NCBI RefSeq assembly: GCF_000338875.1
Contig: NZ_AOMO01000024.1
Coordinates: 186,001-250,000, forward strand
Length of the DNA stretch: 64,000 bases
Direction of reading: 5' to 3'
Source of the DNA: Vibrio mimicus CAIM 602
Lineage (GTDB): Bacteria; Pseudomonadota; Gammaproteobacteria; Enterobacterales; Vibrionaceae
This document shows positions 43,466-53,905 of the stretch, one piece after another. The stretch's first letter is position 1. Every line of letters starts with the position of its first letter. Below the pieces are notes generated by a model. It was not told the origin of the DNA and did not search any database. It was given only the letters and a program-made list of their open reading frames with translations. Both the position numbers and the translations under genes were made by a program.

Positions 43466-44746
43466 TTACTCCGCGCCAGCGGCCTGGCTCTCATTCGCGC
43501 TGTAGATTAGCAGCGGTGCTGACTCACCGTTAATCACGGATTCATCAATCACAACTTTGCTAACCTCTTCCATTGAAGGCAGTTCATACATGGTTTCCAG
43601 TAGAACAGCTTCAAGGATAGAACGTAGGCCACGTGCACCTGTTTTACGCTTCATCGCTTTAGCGGCAATCGCTTTCAGAGCATCTTCACGAAATTCTAAG
43701 TCAACGTTTTCTAGTTCAAACAACGCAGCATATTGCTTAGTCAACGCGTTTTTCGGTTCACACAGAATTTGGATTAATGCCGCTTCATCCAGTTCAGTCA
43801 GCGTTGCCGTAACAGGCAAGCGACCAATGAACTCTGGAATCAAACCGTATTTCACCAAATCTTCTGGCTCAACCTGAGTAAACAGTTCACTCAGCGTTTT
43901 GCTGTTGTCTTTAGAGCGGACATCTGCACCAAAGCCAATACCAGTGCCTGTCGCTACACGCTGTTCAATCACTTTATCTAGGCCTGCAAAAGCACCACCA
44001 CAGATAAACAGGATTTTCGAGGTGTCCACTTGCAAGAATTCTTGCTGTGGGTGCTTACGTCCACCCTGCGGAGGAACAGAAGCAACGGTACCTTCAATCA
44101 ATTTTAACAACGCTTGCTGAACACCTTCACCCGAAACGTCACGCGTAATGGATGGGTTTTCAGACTTACGAGAAATCTTGTCAATTTCATCGATGTAAAC
44201 AATACCACGCTCTGCTTTTGCGACATCGTAATCACATTTTTGCAGCAGCTTTTGAATGATATTTTCTACATCTTCACCCACGTAACCAGCTTCAGTCAGC
44301 GTGGTAGCATCTGCCATAGTAAATGGCACATCCAGAAAACGCGCTAACGTTTCAGCAAGCAGCGTTTTACCGCTACCCGTTGGGCCGATCAGCAAAATGT
44401 TACTTTTGCCCAGCTCAACGCCATCGCCTGTGGTATCACCATTACGTAAACGCTTGTAGTGGTTATATACCGCGACCGCTAGCACTTTTTTGGCGTGTTC
44501 TTGACCAATCACATAGTCGTCGAGATGTTCACGAATCTTTCTTGGCGTCGGTAACGCCGCTGATTCCTTTTTTGGCAGAACATCTTTGATCTCTTCACGG
44601 ATGATATCGTTGCATAGATCAACGCATTCATCACAAATGTAAACGGACGGACCTGCGATCAGTTTGCGAACTTCGTGCTGGCTTTTGCCACAGAAAGAGC
44701 AGTACAGCAGTTTACTACTACCGCCCTCTTTGCTTTTATCTGTCAT
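43466..44746 (-). CDS. clpX: ATP-dependent Clp protease ATP-binding subunit ClpX
   Basis: 426 residues. N-terminal zinc-binding domain (LYCSFCGKS and [12 protein letters not shown], four Cys), then the AAA+ unfoldase with Walker [12 protein letters not shown], Walker B VYIDEIDK, pore loop GYVGEDV and the ClpP-docking IGF loop (GTGIGFGAD). It unfolds tagged substrates and feeds them to ClpP. It starts 79 bases after clpP and normally shares its operon. Confidence 0.98.
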   Translation of the reverse strand: MTDKSKEGGSSKLLYCSFCGKSQHEVRKLIAGPSVYICDECVDLCNDIIREEIKDVLPKKESAALPTPRKIREHLDDYVIGQEHAKKVLAVAVYNHYKRLRNGDTTGDGVELGKSNILLIGPTGSGKTLLAETLARFLDVPFTMADATTLTEAGYVGEDVENIIQKLLQKCDYDVAKAERGIVYIDEIDKISRKSENPSITRDVSGEGVQQALLKLIEGTVASVPPQGGRKHPQQEFLQVDTSKILFICGGAFAGLDKVIEQRVATGTGIGFGADVRSKDNSKTLSELFTQVEPEDLVKYGLIPEFIGRLPVTATLTELDEAALIQILCEPKNALTKQYAALFELENVDLEFREDALKAIAAKAMKRKTGARGLRSILEAVLLETMYELPSMEEVSKVVIDESVINGESAPLLIYSANESQAAGAE

Positions 44747-44825
44747 TCGCTAACCTCTTAGCCTTTACTCACTTTGGTTTGAGTGTATAACAATTCGATA
44801 AAAATTGCGTTATACAATTACGAGC

Positions 44826-45452
44826 TTACTCGCCACGGTGTTTAAGAACCGCATCCACCAAACCGTACTCCACTGCTTGATCAGCTGACATGAAGTTATC
44901 ACGATCAGTATCACGCTCAATCACTTCAAGTGGCTGGCCAGTGTGCTCTGCCAACAAACGGTTCAGTTTGTTTTTAATGGTCAGAATTTCCTTAGCATGA
45001 ATTTGAATATCAGAGGCTTGGCCTTGGAATCCACCCAGTGGTTGGTGAATCATCACTCGAGAGTTCGGCAGTACATAACGCTTACCTGGCGCACCGCCAG
45101 CAAGCAAGAAAGCGCCCATTGAACAGGCTTGCCCCATACATACTGTGCTCACATTCGGTTTAATGAACTGCATGGTGTCGTAGATCGACATACCCGCAGT
45201 CACACTGCCACCCGGTGAGTTGATGTACAGGAAAATATCTTTATCAGGGTTTTCAGATTCTAAGAAAAGCAGTTGAGCCACGACAAGGTTTGCCATGTGA
45301 TCTTCTACTTGACCGGTTAAGAAAATCACTCGCTCTTTCAGTAAGCGAGAATAGATGTCGTATGAGCGCTCACCACGAGAGGTTTGTTCAACCACCATAG
45401 GTACGAGTGCGTCAAAAATGGGCGACATTGCATTTTTTTCTTGGTAGCTCAT
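44826..45452 (-). CDS. clpP: ATP-dependent Clp protease proteolytic subunit
   Basis: 208-residue serine peptidase. The catalytic triad is visible: Ser in [14 protein letters not shown], His in [13 protein letters not shown] and Asp in [10 protein letters not shown]. Forms the tetradecameric chamber served by ClpX and ClpA. A short N-terminal propeptide (to about residue 14) is normal. It has its own upstream region of 105 bases after tig. Confidence 0.98.
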   Translation of the reverse strand: MSYQEKNAMSPIFDALVPMVVEQTSRGERSYDIYSRLLKERVIFLTGQVEDHMANLVVAQLLFLESENPDKDIFLYINSPGGSVTAGMSIYDTMQFIKPNVSTVCMGQACSMGAFLLAGGAPGKRYVLPNSRVMIHQPLGGFQGQASDIQIHAKEILTIKNKLNRLLAEHTGQPLEVIERDTDRDNFMSADQAVEYGLVDAVLKHRGE

Positions 45453-45557
45453 AGTCTTATATCCCTAAAATAAATGGCCCGGATGATGGGTATCACACGG
45501 ACCATTGTTAGCAGATGATTGATTGTTTCGTCAACCTTCTACGCTACAGTTTGCTTA

Positions 45558-46859
45558 TTAAGCAGCAACTGGGTTCATCAGCTCGCTGAAGCTGATTGCT
45601 TTTTCAGTCACTTTTGCTTTTGCAATGATCGCGTCTACCGCTTGCTCTTCTAGAGCAACGTTACGCATGTTGTTCATCAACTGTTGGTTTTGCTCGTAGT
45701 AAGCAACAACTTCAGTTGGATCTTCATACGCAGTAGCCATTTCAGTGATCAGTGCTTTCACTTTTTCTTCGTCAGCTTTCAGCTCGTGAGTACGGATTAC
45801 TTCACCCAGCAGCAGACCAACAACTACGCGGCGCTTCGCTTGCTCTTCAAACAGTTCACGAGGCAGTTGAGCAGCAGCTTCAACATTGCCACCGAAACGT
45901 TGTGCAGCTTGTTGACGAAGAACACCAATTTCTTGGTCGATCAGTGCAGAAGGAACGTCGATTTCGTTCGCTTTAACTAGACCTTCGATCGCTTGCTCTT
46001 TGATGCGCGCTTTGATTGCTTGCTTCAATTCGCGTTCCATGTTCTTACGTACTTCAGCTTTCAGGGCGTCAACGCCGCCTTCAGCAACGCCGAAACGTGC
46101 AACGAATTCATCGTTCAGTTCTGGCAGTTCGCGAGCTTCAACTTTGTTCACTTTGATAGCGAACTGAGCTGCTTTACCTTTCAGGTTTTCTGCGTGGTAC
46201 TCTTCTGGGAAAGTCACGTCGATAACGAATTCCATGCCCTTAGTTTTGCCAACGATACCGTCTTCAAAACCTGGGATCATGCGACCTGCGCCCATTTCCA
46301 GAGGGAAGTTTTCAGCTTTACCGCCTTCAAACTCTTCACCGTCAATAGAACCAACGAAATCGATAGAAACGCGTTTGCCGTTCTCAGCCGCTTCGTCAAC
46401 TTCTTTCCAAGTTGCTTGTTGCTTACGCAGAGTTTCCAGCATTTCTGCTACGTCAGCGTCAGTCACTTCTGCAGCTGGCTTTTCTACAGCGATGTCTTCT
46501 AGGCCTTTCAGCTCAACTTCTGGGTAAACTTCGAATGTTGCTGTGAAAACCAGATCTTTGCCTTCGCCAATTTCAACTGGAGCAAAAATTGGTGCGCCAG
46601 CTGGATTGATTTTTTCTTTTACGATTGCTTCGATGAAGTGGCGTTGCATTACTTCACCCAGCACGTCTTGACGTACTGCTTTGCCGTACATTTTAGCAAC
46701 CATCTTCATTGGCACTTTGCCTTTACGGAAACCATCGAAACGACGGTTTTTCGCGATGTTGCGTAATTCTGCTGTTACAGCGTCTTCGATGTTTGCAGCT
46801 GGAACAGTAATATTCAGACGGCGCTGTAGGCCTTCTAGCGTTTCAACAGTAACTTGCAT
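45558..46859 (-). CDS. tig: trigger factor
   Basis: 433 residues with the three trigger-factor domains: N-terminal ribosome-binding domain with the signature [17 protein letters not shown]-type PPIase domain (about 150-240: [28 protein letters not shown]) and a helical C-terminal chaperone cradle. It binds nascent chains at the ribosome exit. Biased codon use suggests high expression. Located upstream of clpP, as in E. coli. Confidence 0.98.
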   Translation of the reverse strand: MQVTVETLEGLQRRLNITVPAANIEDAVTAELRNIAKNRRFDGFRKGKVPMKMVAKMYGKAVRQDVLGEVMQRHFIEAIVKEKINPAGAPIFAPVEIGEGKDLVFTATFEVYPEVELKGLEDIAVEKPAAEVTDADVAEMLETLRKQQATWKEVDEAAENGKRVSIDFVGSIDGEEFEGGKAENFPLEMGAGRMIPGFEDGIVGKTKGMEFVIDVTFPEEYHAENLKGKAAQFAIKVNKVEARELPELNDEFVARFGVAEGGVDALKAEVRKNMERELKQAIKARIKEQAIEGLVKANEIDVPSALIDQEIGVLRQQAAQRFGGNVEAAAQLPRELFEEQAKRRVVVGLLLGEVIRTHELKADEEKVKALITEMATAYEDPTEVVAYYEQNQQLMNNMRNVALEEQAVDAIIAKAKVTEKAISFSELMNPVAA

Positions 46860-47358
46860 TATTTCTAAACCTCAAAACTGGCTCAGGGTTTCTGAGCGTC
46901 ATGAGCCAACACGACGTGTGGCTGCATCCTTGTGTTGTGCCCGATTGAACACTTAAATGTAAATATTGAGCATCGGCTTTCAAGCGAATCACCAGAAAAC
47001 CTGACTAATGAGCGATATCTTTTAGCAAAGGTATCTCCGATTAGTCTCAGGACCAAATTTCAGACGCGACATTCTAACGACCACAACCGGAGCTGTCGAG
47101 TTAATACCCGGTCAGAGTCAAGCCAATCTCCTGAAAACCCAATCAAGTGCTAAAAATTCCATCAAAAGGAAACCAATAGCCACTCTGAAATGGGGACAAT
47201 ATAGGCTTTTTCAACGGAATCGAGGCTTTTTTTTATTGAAAAGCGTAAAAAGAGATCTTGCTCTTGTTTTGTAAGCGGAGATTGCGATCTTTTTAGACGC
47301 CTGAGCGAGCCATTCTCAGTATGATGAGAGTTAAGGATTTGCAAAAGAAGAGTCAAGG
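46860..47358. other. 499-bp divergent intergenic region between tig and dctB
   Basis: Should hold the tig promoter (left) and the dctB promoter (right). A 67-codon minus-strand frame at 47162-47365 has no signal or motif and overlaps the dctB start, so it is not called. No RNA gene or repeat seen. Confidence 0.55.
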
Positions 47359-49152
47359 ATGCCATCGATTCGTCGTCTTAGCCTGATGCTATGGGTGATT
47401 TTTATTGTGCTGGCGAGCTTAAGCACACACTTGTACTGGCGTTTCCAGTATCAGTCTTTGCTTGATGAACACCAGTCGCAGCTTGATCGCTTCTCTAGTC
47501 ATATTGCGGCGACTTTAGATAAATACGCACACATTCCCCACTTAATCTCAAAAGATAAAGAGCTGATTGATGCTCTACTTGCTCCTGAGAATTCAGCGCA
47601 AATTGATATCACCAATCGTTATTTAGAACAGGTCAACGAGGTGATTCAAGCGGCTGACACGTATCTGATTGACCGCTTTGGCAACACGATTTCTTCAAGT
47701 AACTGGAATTTGGATCGCTCTTTTATCGGACGCAATTTTGCATGGCGACCCTACTTCTATCTCTCGATTGCGGGTGAAAAAAGCCAATATTTCGCATTAG
47801 GCTCCACTTCAGGACAGCGCGGTTATTATTACGCTTATCCAGTGATTTATGCGGCGGAAACTCTTGGGGTTATTGTCGTCAAAATGGATCTGTCTGCCAT
47901 TGAAGATGGCTGGCAAAGCAAAAGTAGCTATTTTGTGGCTACCGATGATCATCAGGTGGTTTTTATGTCGAGCCAGCCTGCATGGTTGTTTCATAGTGTG
48001 GCCGATTTGCCTGAATCGCAGCTAAAAGAGATTCGAGCCAGCCAACAATATTTAGATAGCCCTATCCCATCATTAGGTTGGCAAGGGGACTTACAAGCAG
48101 AGCAAAGCGAGTGGCGTAAACCAGAAAAACATTGGCTGCAAGATGACTACATCGTTTCGAGCCGCGCACTACCCCAACTTGCGCTCACCATTCGCGTACT
48201 CTCACCCAAAATCGAGCTATTTTGGTCAGCGTTTGGCCTTGTGATAATCCTTTGTATGGTGTTTGCCATTGTCTATCTGGGTTTTCAACTTTGGCATCAC
48301 CGCGTGATGCGTCAGCGACAGATTGAGCAGATCCAGCAAGAAACCAAACAGAAACTCGAATTTCAGGTGATGGAGCGTACAGCCAAGCTGCATGCCGAGA
48401 TTGCCGAGCGGATCAAAACCGAGCAAGTGCTGCGCCAAACGCAAGATGAATTGATCCAAGCGGCGAAACTGGCGGTGTTGGGTCAAATGTCAGCCAGTAT
48501 TAGTCATGAGCTGAACAATCCGCTTGCGGCAATCCGTAGTTTTGCGGATAACGGCCGCCGTTTCCTCGCCACCAACAAGCCTGAACGAGCCGAAGAAAAT
48601 CTCACACGCATTTCCGCACTGACTGAACGTATGGCCAAAATCAGTGAGCAACTTAAATCTTTTGCACGTAAATCTACCTCAAATGAGCAGCAAGACGTTC
48701 AGCTGTACCCATTGATTCTATCGGCCAAAGAGTTGATGACCGCTCAATTTAAAACCCAGATGACTAAGCTGGAATTGTGCGAGGTTGACACTCCAGTTTG
48801 GGTGCGGGTGAATCCGATCCAGTTGGAGCAGGTTTTGATCAATCTACTCACGAATGCATTACAGGCATTGGATGAACAAGCTGAGCGTTTAGTACAAATT
48901 AGGCTGCAAATTTCTGAGCAGCAGGTGCAGATTTTCGTTGATGATAACGGCCCGGGTATTGGCCTTGAAACGCTGCCGAAACTCTTTGAGCCATTTCATA
49001 CCACCAAGAAAAATGGTCTCGGACTTGGGCTTTCGATATCACAGCAAATTTTGCACAGTATGCAGGGAGAACTGAACGTAGCAACCGCACCCATTGGTGG
49101 TGCGCGCTTTATTATCTCCCTACCCCGTTTCACACCACTCAATATGGAATGA
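47359..49152 (+). CDS. dctB: C4-dicarboxylate sensor histidine kinase DctB
   Basis: 597 residues. Two membrane helices (about 8-28 and 292-315) flank a long periplasmic double-PAS (dCache-type) sensor. This is followed by a coiled coil (about 325-370), HisKA with ASISHELNNPLAAIRSFADN (phospho-His in SHELNNP) and a HATPase domain with NLLTNALQAL, DDNGPGIG and GLGLGLSI. It senses C4-dicarboxylates in the periplasm and phosphorylates DctD, whose gene overlaps the stop codon. The target TRAP transporter lies immediately downstream in the opposite direction. Confidence 0.94.
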   Translation: MPSIRRLSLMLWVIFIVLASLSTHLYWRFQYQSLLDEHQSQLDRFSSHIAATLDKYAHIPHLISKDKELIDALLAPENSAQIDITNRYLEQVNEVIQAADTYLIDRFGNTISSSNWNLDRSFIGRNFAWRPYFYLSIAGEKSQYFALGSTSGQRGYYYAYPVIYAAETLGVIVVKMDLSAIEDGWQSKSSYFVATDDHQVVFMSSQPAWLFHSVADLPESQLKEIRASQQYLDSPIPSLGWQGDLQAEQSEWRKPEKHWLQDDYIVSSRALPQLALTIRVLSPKIELFWSAFGLVIILCMVFAIVYLGFQLWHHRVMRQRQIEQIQQETKQKLEFQVMERTAKLHAEIAERIKTEQVLRQTQDELIQAAKLAVLGQMSASISHELNNPLAAIRSFADNGRRFLATNKPERAEENLTRISALTERMAKISEQLKSFARKSTSNEQQDVQLYPLILSAKELMTAQFKTQMTKLELCEVDTPVWVRVNPIQLEQVLINLLTNALQALDEQAERLVQIRLQISEQQVQIFVDDNGPGIGLETLPKLFEPFHTTKKNGLGLGLSISQQILHSMQGELNVATAPIGGARFIISLPRFTPLNME

Positions 49153-50495
49153 CCATGTGTGATGTATTTTTAGTTGATGATGAGAGCGATATTCGTATCG
49201 CACTCGCACAAAGTTTTGAGTTAGCCGATCTAACAGCACAATTTTTTGCTAGCGCAGAAGAAGCGCTGCTGACCATCAAAGAACAAGGTCTGCCATTGGT
49301 TATCGTTAGCGATATCTGTTTACCCGGTTTAAGCGGGCAGAACTTACTCAGCTCGGTTTTGCATCAAGATGATGAACTGCCCGTTATTCTGATGACTGGA
49401 CATGGCGATATTTCAATGGCGGTCAAAGCCATGCACGATGGTGCCTACGATTTTATTGAGAAACCCTTCGCCCCCGAAAGACTCATTGATACTGTCCATC
49501 GCGCGATCGAAAAACGACGCCTCACCCTTGAAAACCGTCAGTTAAAACGCAGCCTAAAAGTCAGCCAAACCTTAGGCCCGCGGATAATTGGTGAGACAGC
49601 AGCGATTCAGTCTCTGCGCGATACGATTGCTCAAGTGGCTGATACTCAAGCTGATATTTTACTGCTTGGCGAAACCGGAACGGGTAAAGAACTGGTCGCG
49701 CGTTCGCTGCATGAGCAAAGCTCGCGCCGTGAACAGAATTTCGTTGCGATTAACTGTGGTGCTGTGCCGGAGAACTTAATTGAGAGTGAGCTATACGGAC
49801 ATGAAAAAGGTGCATTTACTGGGGCTGACACTCGACGCGTAGGCAAGTTTGAACATGCGCAAGGCGGCACACTGTTTCTGGATGAGATTGAGTCAATGCC
49901 GATGCAGGCGCAGATCCGGCTGCTGCGTGTGCTGCAAGAGCGTGTGATAGAACGCATTGGTTCCAATGAGTTGATCCCACTGGATATTCGGGTAATTGCT
50001 GCAACGAAAATCGATTTAAAACAAGCGGCAGCCGAAGGGCATTTTCGGCAAGATCTCTATTATCGGCTCAATATTGTGACCTTGGATATTCCACCACTGC
50101 GTGAGCGCAGAGAAGATATTCCGGCGCTGTTCCACCATTTTTTGCTTGTTGCTGCCGCACGTTATGGCAAAGCCGCAACCGCCCTGACTGCCAATGATGT
50201 ACAAAACCTGCTTAGTCACGACTGGCCGGGCAACGTGCGCGAATTGCGTAATGCCGCCGAGCGTTATGTGTTATTGGGTAAGCTGGCTCAATTTGCTGAA
50301 AGCAGCGAGCCAAAATCAAAATTGTTAGGACTTAATGAGCAAATGGCGGAGTTTGAGAAATCAATCTTAGAACAGACCTTAATTGAGTGTGGCGGCAGCA
50401 TCAAAGCCACCATGGAGCGTCTCAATCTTCCGCGCAAAACCTTGTATGACAAAATGCAGAAGTATCAGCTCGATAAAGAGAGTTACAAACCCTAA
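49149..50495 (+). CDS. dctD: C4-dicarboxylate response regulator DctD (sigma54 activator)
   Basis: 448 residues: receiver (1-120; acidic pair D10/D11 and phospho-Asp55 in VIVSDICLPGLSG), AAA+ domain with GETGTGKE, GAFTGA loop and GGTLFLDEIE, and a Fis-type helix-turn-helix at the end (ECGGSIKATMERLNLPRKTL). It should activate the sigma54 promoter found upstream of dctP. ATG at 49149 overlaps the dctB stop; a second ATG two codons on is also possible. Confidence 0.94.
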   Translation: MTMCDVFLVDDESDIRIALAQSFELADLTAQFFASAEEALLTIKEQGLPLVIVSDICLPGLSGQNLLSSVLHQDDELPVILMTGHGDISMAVKAMHDGAYDFIEKPFAPERLIDTVHRAIEKRRLTLENRQLKRSLKVSQTLGPRIIGETAAIQSLRDTIAQVADTQADILLLGETGTGKELVARSLHEQSSRREQNFVAINCGAVPENLIESELYGHEKGAFTGADTRRVGKFEHAQGGTLFLDEIESMPMQAQIRLLRVLQERVIERIGSNELIPLDIRVIAATKIDLKQAAAEGHFRQDLYYRLNIVTLDIPPLRERREDIPALFHHFLLVAAARYGKAATALTANDVQNLLSHDWPGNVRELRNAAERYVLLGKLAQFAESSEPKSKLLGLNEQMAEFEKSILEQTLIECGGSIKATMERLNLPRKTLYDKMQKYQLDKESYKP

Positions 50496-50535
50496 GGTCT
50501 GCCCAGATGTCATCTTAAAAGGCAATCGTAAAAAC

Positions 50536-50561
50536 AAAGCCCTTCGCATACGAAGGGCTTT
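50536..50561. terminator. bidirectional terminator between dctD and dctM
   Basis: AAAGCCCTTCG (50536-50546), loop CATA, CGAAGGGCTTT (50551-50561), with A-rich and T-rich flanks on both sides. It lies between convergent dctD and dctM and can serve both. Confidence 0.88.
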
Positions 50562-50583
50562 TCTTTGATTAGTAAGTCAACCT

Positions 50584-51945
50584 CTAACGAGTGATGATTT
50601 CTGGCCCCATTAAGAGGGTTGGCAACCAAGTAGATACCCAAGGTACATAGGTCACGATGATCAAGAATAAGAACATGACGCCGACCCAAGGCAGTGCAGC
50701 TTTGACAACGTTCATCATCGACATCTTGGCGACCCCGGAAGTCACAAACAGGTTTAATCCAACGGGCGGCGTGATCATCCCGATCTCCATGTTCACCACC
50801 ATCATGATACCAAGGTGAATCGGGTCGATACCCAGTGCAATAGCGATTGGGAACACTAATGGTGCAACAATAACCAACAGACCTGAAGGTTCCATGAACT
50901 GTCCACCAATCAACAGAATAAGGTTAACCACAATTAAGAAAGTGATTGGACCTAAACCTGCGGATAACATGGACTCCGTAATCATCTGCGGAATGCGTTC
51001 CTCAGTCAGCACATGCTTAAGAATCAAAGCGTTGGCAATGATGAACATCAACATGATGGTCAGCTTACCCGCATCATACAAAGTGGCTTTGGTGTCTTTA
51101 TGCACGAAGGTTTCAAACACTTTGACGAGTGCTGGCTTGGTGTTGTTCTTATCCGCAAATGGCCCCATGTCGCGGTAGATAAAGTTGGCAATCAAGAACG
51201 AATACACTGCGGCTACGGCTGCAGCTTCAGTTGGAGTGAAAATCCCTCCATAGATACCGCCTAGAATGATCACCACCAACAGTAAACCCCAGCTCGCTTC
51301 TTTGGCGGATTTTAGTGCTTCTTTCCAACCAACAAAGGGCTGTTTCGGTAAGTTCTTAACCCGAGCAGTAATGTAGATAGCCACAATCAGCATTAAACCA
51401 GCCAATAGACCTGGTATCACACCACCCAAGAACATGCGTCCAACCGATACGTTGGTTGCTGCTGAGTACACCACCATCACAATCGAAGGTGGGATCAAGA
51501 TACCCAAAGTCCCCGCGTTACAAATCACCCCTGCGGCAAACTCTTTGCTGTAGCCGTTTTTAACCATACCCGCAATAACGATACTACCGATCGCCACCAC
51601 GGTAGCCGGTGATGAACCAGACAAGGCCGCAAACATCATACAGGCCACAACGGAAGCAATCGCCAACCCGCCACGGAACCAACCAACCATAGCAATCGCG
51701 AAGCGGATGATCCGTTTCGCCACGCCACCTGTCGACATGAAGGTTGAAGCTAAGATGAAAAACGGGATTGCTAATAAGGTGTAGTGGCCAGCAAAAGCGT
51801 TAAACAAGGTTTGTGCAACCGATGCCAAAGAAGCATCCGAATGCCAGAGCAGGAACAAAATACTGGATAAACCCAGTGAAATAGCAATCGGCACACCAAC
51901 AATCATCATGCCGATGACAAGAATAAATAACAGTGCAACGGCCAT
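50584..51945 (-). CDS. dctM: TRAP dicarboxylate transporter large permease DctM
   Basis: 453 residues, 11-12 hydrophobic segments across its length, the DctM-type large membrane subunit of a TRAP transporter. Typical segments: FAGHYTLLAIPFFILAS, AALSGSSPATVVAIGSI (conserved S-G-S-S-x-A loop) and EIGMITPPVGLNLFV. It imports C4-dicarboxylates with sodium, using DctP as binding protein. Starts 3 bases after dctQ. Confidence 0.95.
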   Translation of the reverse strand: MAVALLFILVIGMMIVGVPIAISLGLSSILFLLWHSDASLASVAQTLFNAFAGHYTLLAIPFFILASTFMSTGGVAKRIIRFAIAMVGWFRGGLAIASVVACMMFAALSGSSPATVVAIGSIVIAGMVKNGYSKEFAAGVICNAGTLGILIPPSIVMVVYSAATNVSVGRMFLGGVIPGLLAGLMLIVAIYITARVKNLPKQPFVGWKEALKSAKEASWGLLLVVIILGGIYGGIFTPTEAAAVAAVYSFLIANFIYRDMGPFADKNNTKPALVKVFETFVHKDTKATLYDAGKLTIMLMFIIANALILKHVLTEERIPQMITESMLSAGLGPITFLIVVNLILLIGGQFMEPSGLLVIVAPLVFPIAIALGIDPIHLGIMMVVNMEIGMITPPVGLNLFVTSGVAKMSMMNVVKAALPWVGVMFLFLIIVTYVPWVSTWLPTLLMGPEIITR

Positions 51946-51948
51946 GGC

Positions 51949-52620
51949 TTACTTCTCCTTGCCTTGAGTCTTAGGCATCATTGCCTCACCGGCTTCTGAA
52001 AGCTCAGCTTTCAGTGCTTCCAAGTCTTCTTCTGCTTCATGCCCAGCAATCATGCGATCCAGCTTGCCTGTGATGATTTGCCAAGCGATTTGTAAAAATC
52101 GGAAAGTCAGTAATGCCATGCCAATCGGTAGAGCGGCATAAGGAATGAAGCGTGGCAGTTTTTCATAACGCTCGCCTTCGTTAACCCAATCAGCGAGGAA
52201 CTGCAGCATATCAGGCATAGGAATATCGTCGGTTTCGTACCAAGCACGTTCAGTGATAAAGGGATGCCAGTAGTTCCAAGAGCCAATCAGCAACAAGATT
52301 GAAAATGCTAAACAACATGCCACCGCAACCAACGCATACAGTTTGCGCAGCCCTTCCGGAGCAATATTAATCAGCACATCCACACCGATGTGGAAATGCC
52401 TTTTTACGCCAAATGACGCGCCCACCAGCACCATCCAAGCAAACATAAATACGGTGCCTTCTAACGCCCAGAGAATATTGTCGTTAAATAGATAACGCAT
52501 GATGACGTTAGCAAAAGTGAGTAGGGTCATCGCGCCCATGAAAAACGCGATCAGAAATTCTTCTATCGAGTCGGTGAATTGGCCAACCCTCGAAAACCAT
52601 GACTGTTCCATGTGATACAT
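51949..52620 (-). CDS. dctQ: TRAP dicarboxylate transporter small permease DctQ
   Basis: 223 residues with four membrane helices and the DctQ-family signature (ANVIMRYLFNDNILWALE, then GVKRHFHIGVDVL). It has an acidic cytoplasmic tail (about 30 residues). The frame is open from a TTG at 52647, but I prefer ATG 52620 (MYHMEQSW) or 52611, as the TTG sits directly against the hairpin after dctP. Partner of DctM. Confidence 0.92.
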   Translation of the reverse strand: MYHMEQSWFSRVGQFTDSIEEFLIAFFMGAMTLLTFANVIMRYLFNDNILWALEGTVFMFAWMVLVGASFGVKRHFHIGVDVLINIAPEGLRKLYALVAVACCLAFSILLLIGSWNYWHPFITERAWYETDDIPMPDMLQFLADWVNEGERYEKLPRFIPYAALPIGMALLTFRFLQIAWQIITGKLDRMIAGHEAEEDLEALKAELSEAGEAMMPKTQGKEK

Positions 52621-52649
52621 CGCTCTAATAGTGTGACGAACAGGCAAAA

Positions 52650-52669
52650 GGCCCCATTAACATGGGGCC
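52650..52669 (-). terminator. attenuating hairpin between dctP and dctQ
   Basis: GGCCCCAT (52650-52657), loop TAAC, ATGGGGCC (52662-52669), with CAAAA at the left as a short U-run. Placed between dctP and dctQM, it should give more dctP than permease mRNA, as is common for binding-protein operons. Confidence 0.72.
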
Positions 52670-52678
52670 AAAGAGTGA

Positions 52679-53677
52679 TTACTTCTGGTTCGAAGCTAAT
52701 GCAGCATCAATCAGATCAGCACCGATGTCTTTCTCAAACTTCTTCCATACTGGTTTGAGTGCATCGACCCACTGCTGACGTTGCTCAGGCGTTAATGTGC
52801 GTACCACACCACCCGCTTCAATGATGTATTGCTTATTGAGTTCTTCCACTTTGTTGGATTCAGCGTTGCGCTCAATCGTTACCTCGTTGAGGATCTTGGC
52901 AAACTGGTCACGAACATCCGCAGGTAAGCCGTCCCACCATTTGCTTGAGGTCACGACGAGGTAATCAAGAATGCCGTGGTTGGTTTCAGTAATCCCATCC
53001 TGCACCTCGAAATATTTTTGGCCGTACGTGTTTGACCATGTGTTTTCTTGGCCATCAATAACTTTGGTTTGCAAACCGCCGTAGGTTTCTGCGAAAGACA
53101 TTTTCTGTGGGTTTGCACCGATTTGCTCAAACTGAGCAACCAGAACATCTGATGCCTGTACGCGGAATTTCAAACCCTTGGCATCCGCTGGAACGAGGAT
53201 AGGTTTGTTCGCAGAAATCTGTTTCATCCCGTTGTGCCAGAACTCCAAACCTTTCACACCACGACGAGTCATGGCGTTTTTCAGCTCTTCGCCTTTAGCA
53301 GAGCTTTGGAAACGGTCAACGGCATCAACATCTTCAAAAAGGAAAGGTAGGTCAAAAATGCGGTACTTTTTGGTGAATTTTTCGAATTTTGACAGCGAAG
53401 GAGCCGCCAGTTGCACGTCGCCATTCAGCAGCGCTTCTAACACTTTGTCGTCATCGTACAGCGTTGAGTTAGGAAACACTTGCATACAAGCTTTGCCATT
53501 CATTTCTTCGTTCACTCGTTTTTCGAGCAATGACGCAGCAATCCCTTTCGGGTGTTTGTCTGTGTTGGTCACATGGCTGAACTTGATAACGATTTCACCA
53601 GGGTCACAGTTAGCAGCAGCATTAAAACTAGTGACAGCGAGGACAGAAGCGGCAATTAGGGTAAGCGGCTTGAACAT
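52679..53677 (-). CDS. dctP: TRAP dicarboxylate transporter substrate-binding protein DctP
   Basis: 332 residues with a signal peptide (MFKPLTLIAASVLAVTS then FNAAA). DctP-family motifs: KFSHVTNTDKHPKGIAAS near the start, and GLKFRVQASDVLVAQFEQIGANP containing the conserved Arg that binds the carboxylate, then YGGLQTKVIDGQENTWSN. It captures C4-dicarboxylates in the periplasm for DctQM. First gene of the dctPQM operon, with a sigma54 promoter 58 bases upstream. Confidence 0.96.
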   Translation of the reverse strand: MFKPLTLIAASVLAVTSFNAAANCDPGEIVIKFSHVTNTDKHPKGIAASLLEKRVNEEMNGKACMQVFPNSTLYDDDKVLEALLNGDVQLAAPSLSKFEKFTKKYRIFDLPFLFEDVDAVDRFQSSAKGEELKNAMTRRGVKGLEFWHNGMKQISANKPILVPADAKGLKFRVQASDVLVAQFEQIGANPQKMSFAETYGGLQTKVIDGQENTWSNTYGQKYFEVQDGITETNHGILDYLVVTSSKWWDGLPADVRDQFAKILNEVTIERNAESNKVEELNKQYIIEAGGVVRTLTPEQRQQWVDALKPVWKKFEKDIGADLIDAALASNQK

Positions 53678-53734
53678 TCTTATTCTCCTTGGTTGGATTT
53701 TTCAGCCCATCATTGGACTGCGTACCTTTACCAA

Positions 53735-53750
53735 AGCAACAAGCGCGCCA
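53735..53750 (-). promoter_or_regulatory. sigma54 promoter of dctPQM
   Basis: Reads TGGCGCGCTTGTTGCT on the minus strand: TTGCT at -12, TGGCGC at -24 (one mismatch), GG-to-GC distance 12. It ends 58 bases before the dctP start. DctD, encoded nearby, is a sigma54 activator, so the match is expected. Confidence 0.8.
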
Positions 53751-53844
53751 AAAGTTACACAAATTTAACATTTACTAAAAATCAGTAACTTGCAATTCAC
53801 TTTCTAGGTTCAATCTCGCAAGCTCGCTGTTCAAGGTATAAAAA

Positions 53845-53864
53845 ATGGGTGGAAATCCACCCAT
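53845..53864 (-). terminator. selO terminator
   Basis: ATGGGTGGA (53845-53853) and TCCACCCAT (53856-53864), with an AAAAA tract at left. 42 bases past the selO stop. A second copy of the right arm (TTTCCACCCAT) occurs about 20 bases further right, an imperfect direct repeat. Confidence 0.78.
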
Positions 53865-53905
53865 CAAATTTGAATTATGTGTGAGTTTCCACCCATGAGT
53901 TGCGG

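Noticed and set aside
45993..46502. 169-codon plus-strand frame
   Set aside because: Antisense of tig in a codon-biased gene; Phe-rich mirror of Glu/Lys codons.
47162..47365. 67-codon minus-strand frame in the tig-dctB gap
   Set aside because: No motif or ribosome site, and overlaps the dctB start.
53178..53768. 196-codon plus-strand frame
   Set aside because: Antisense of dctP and its promoter; no domain seen.
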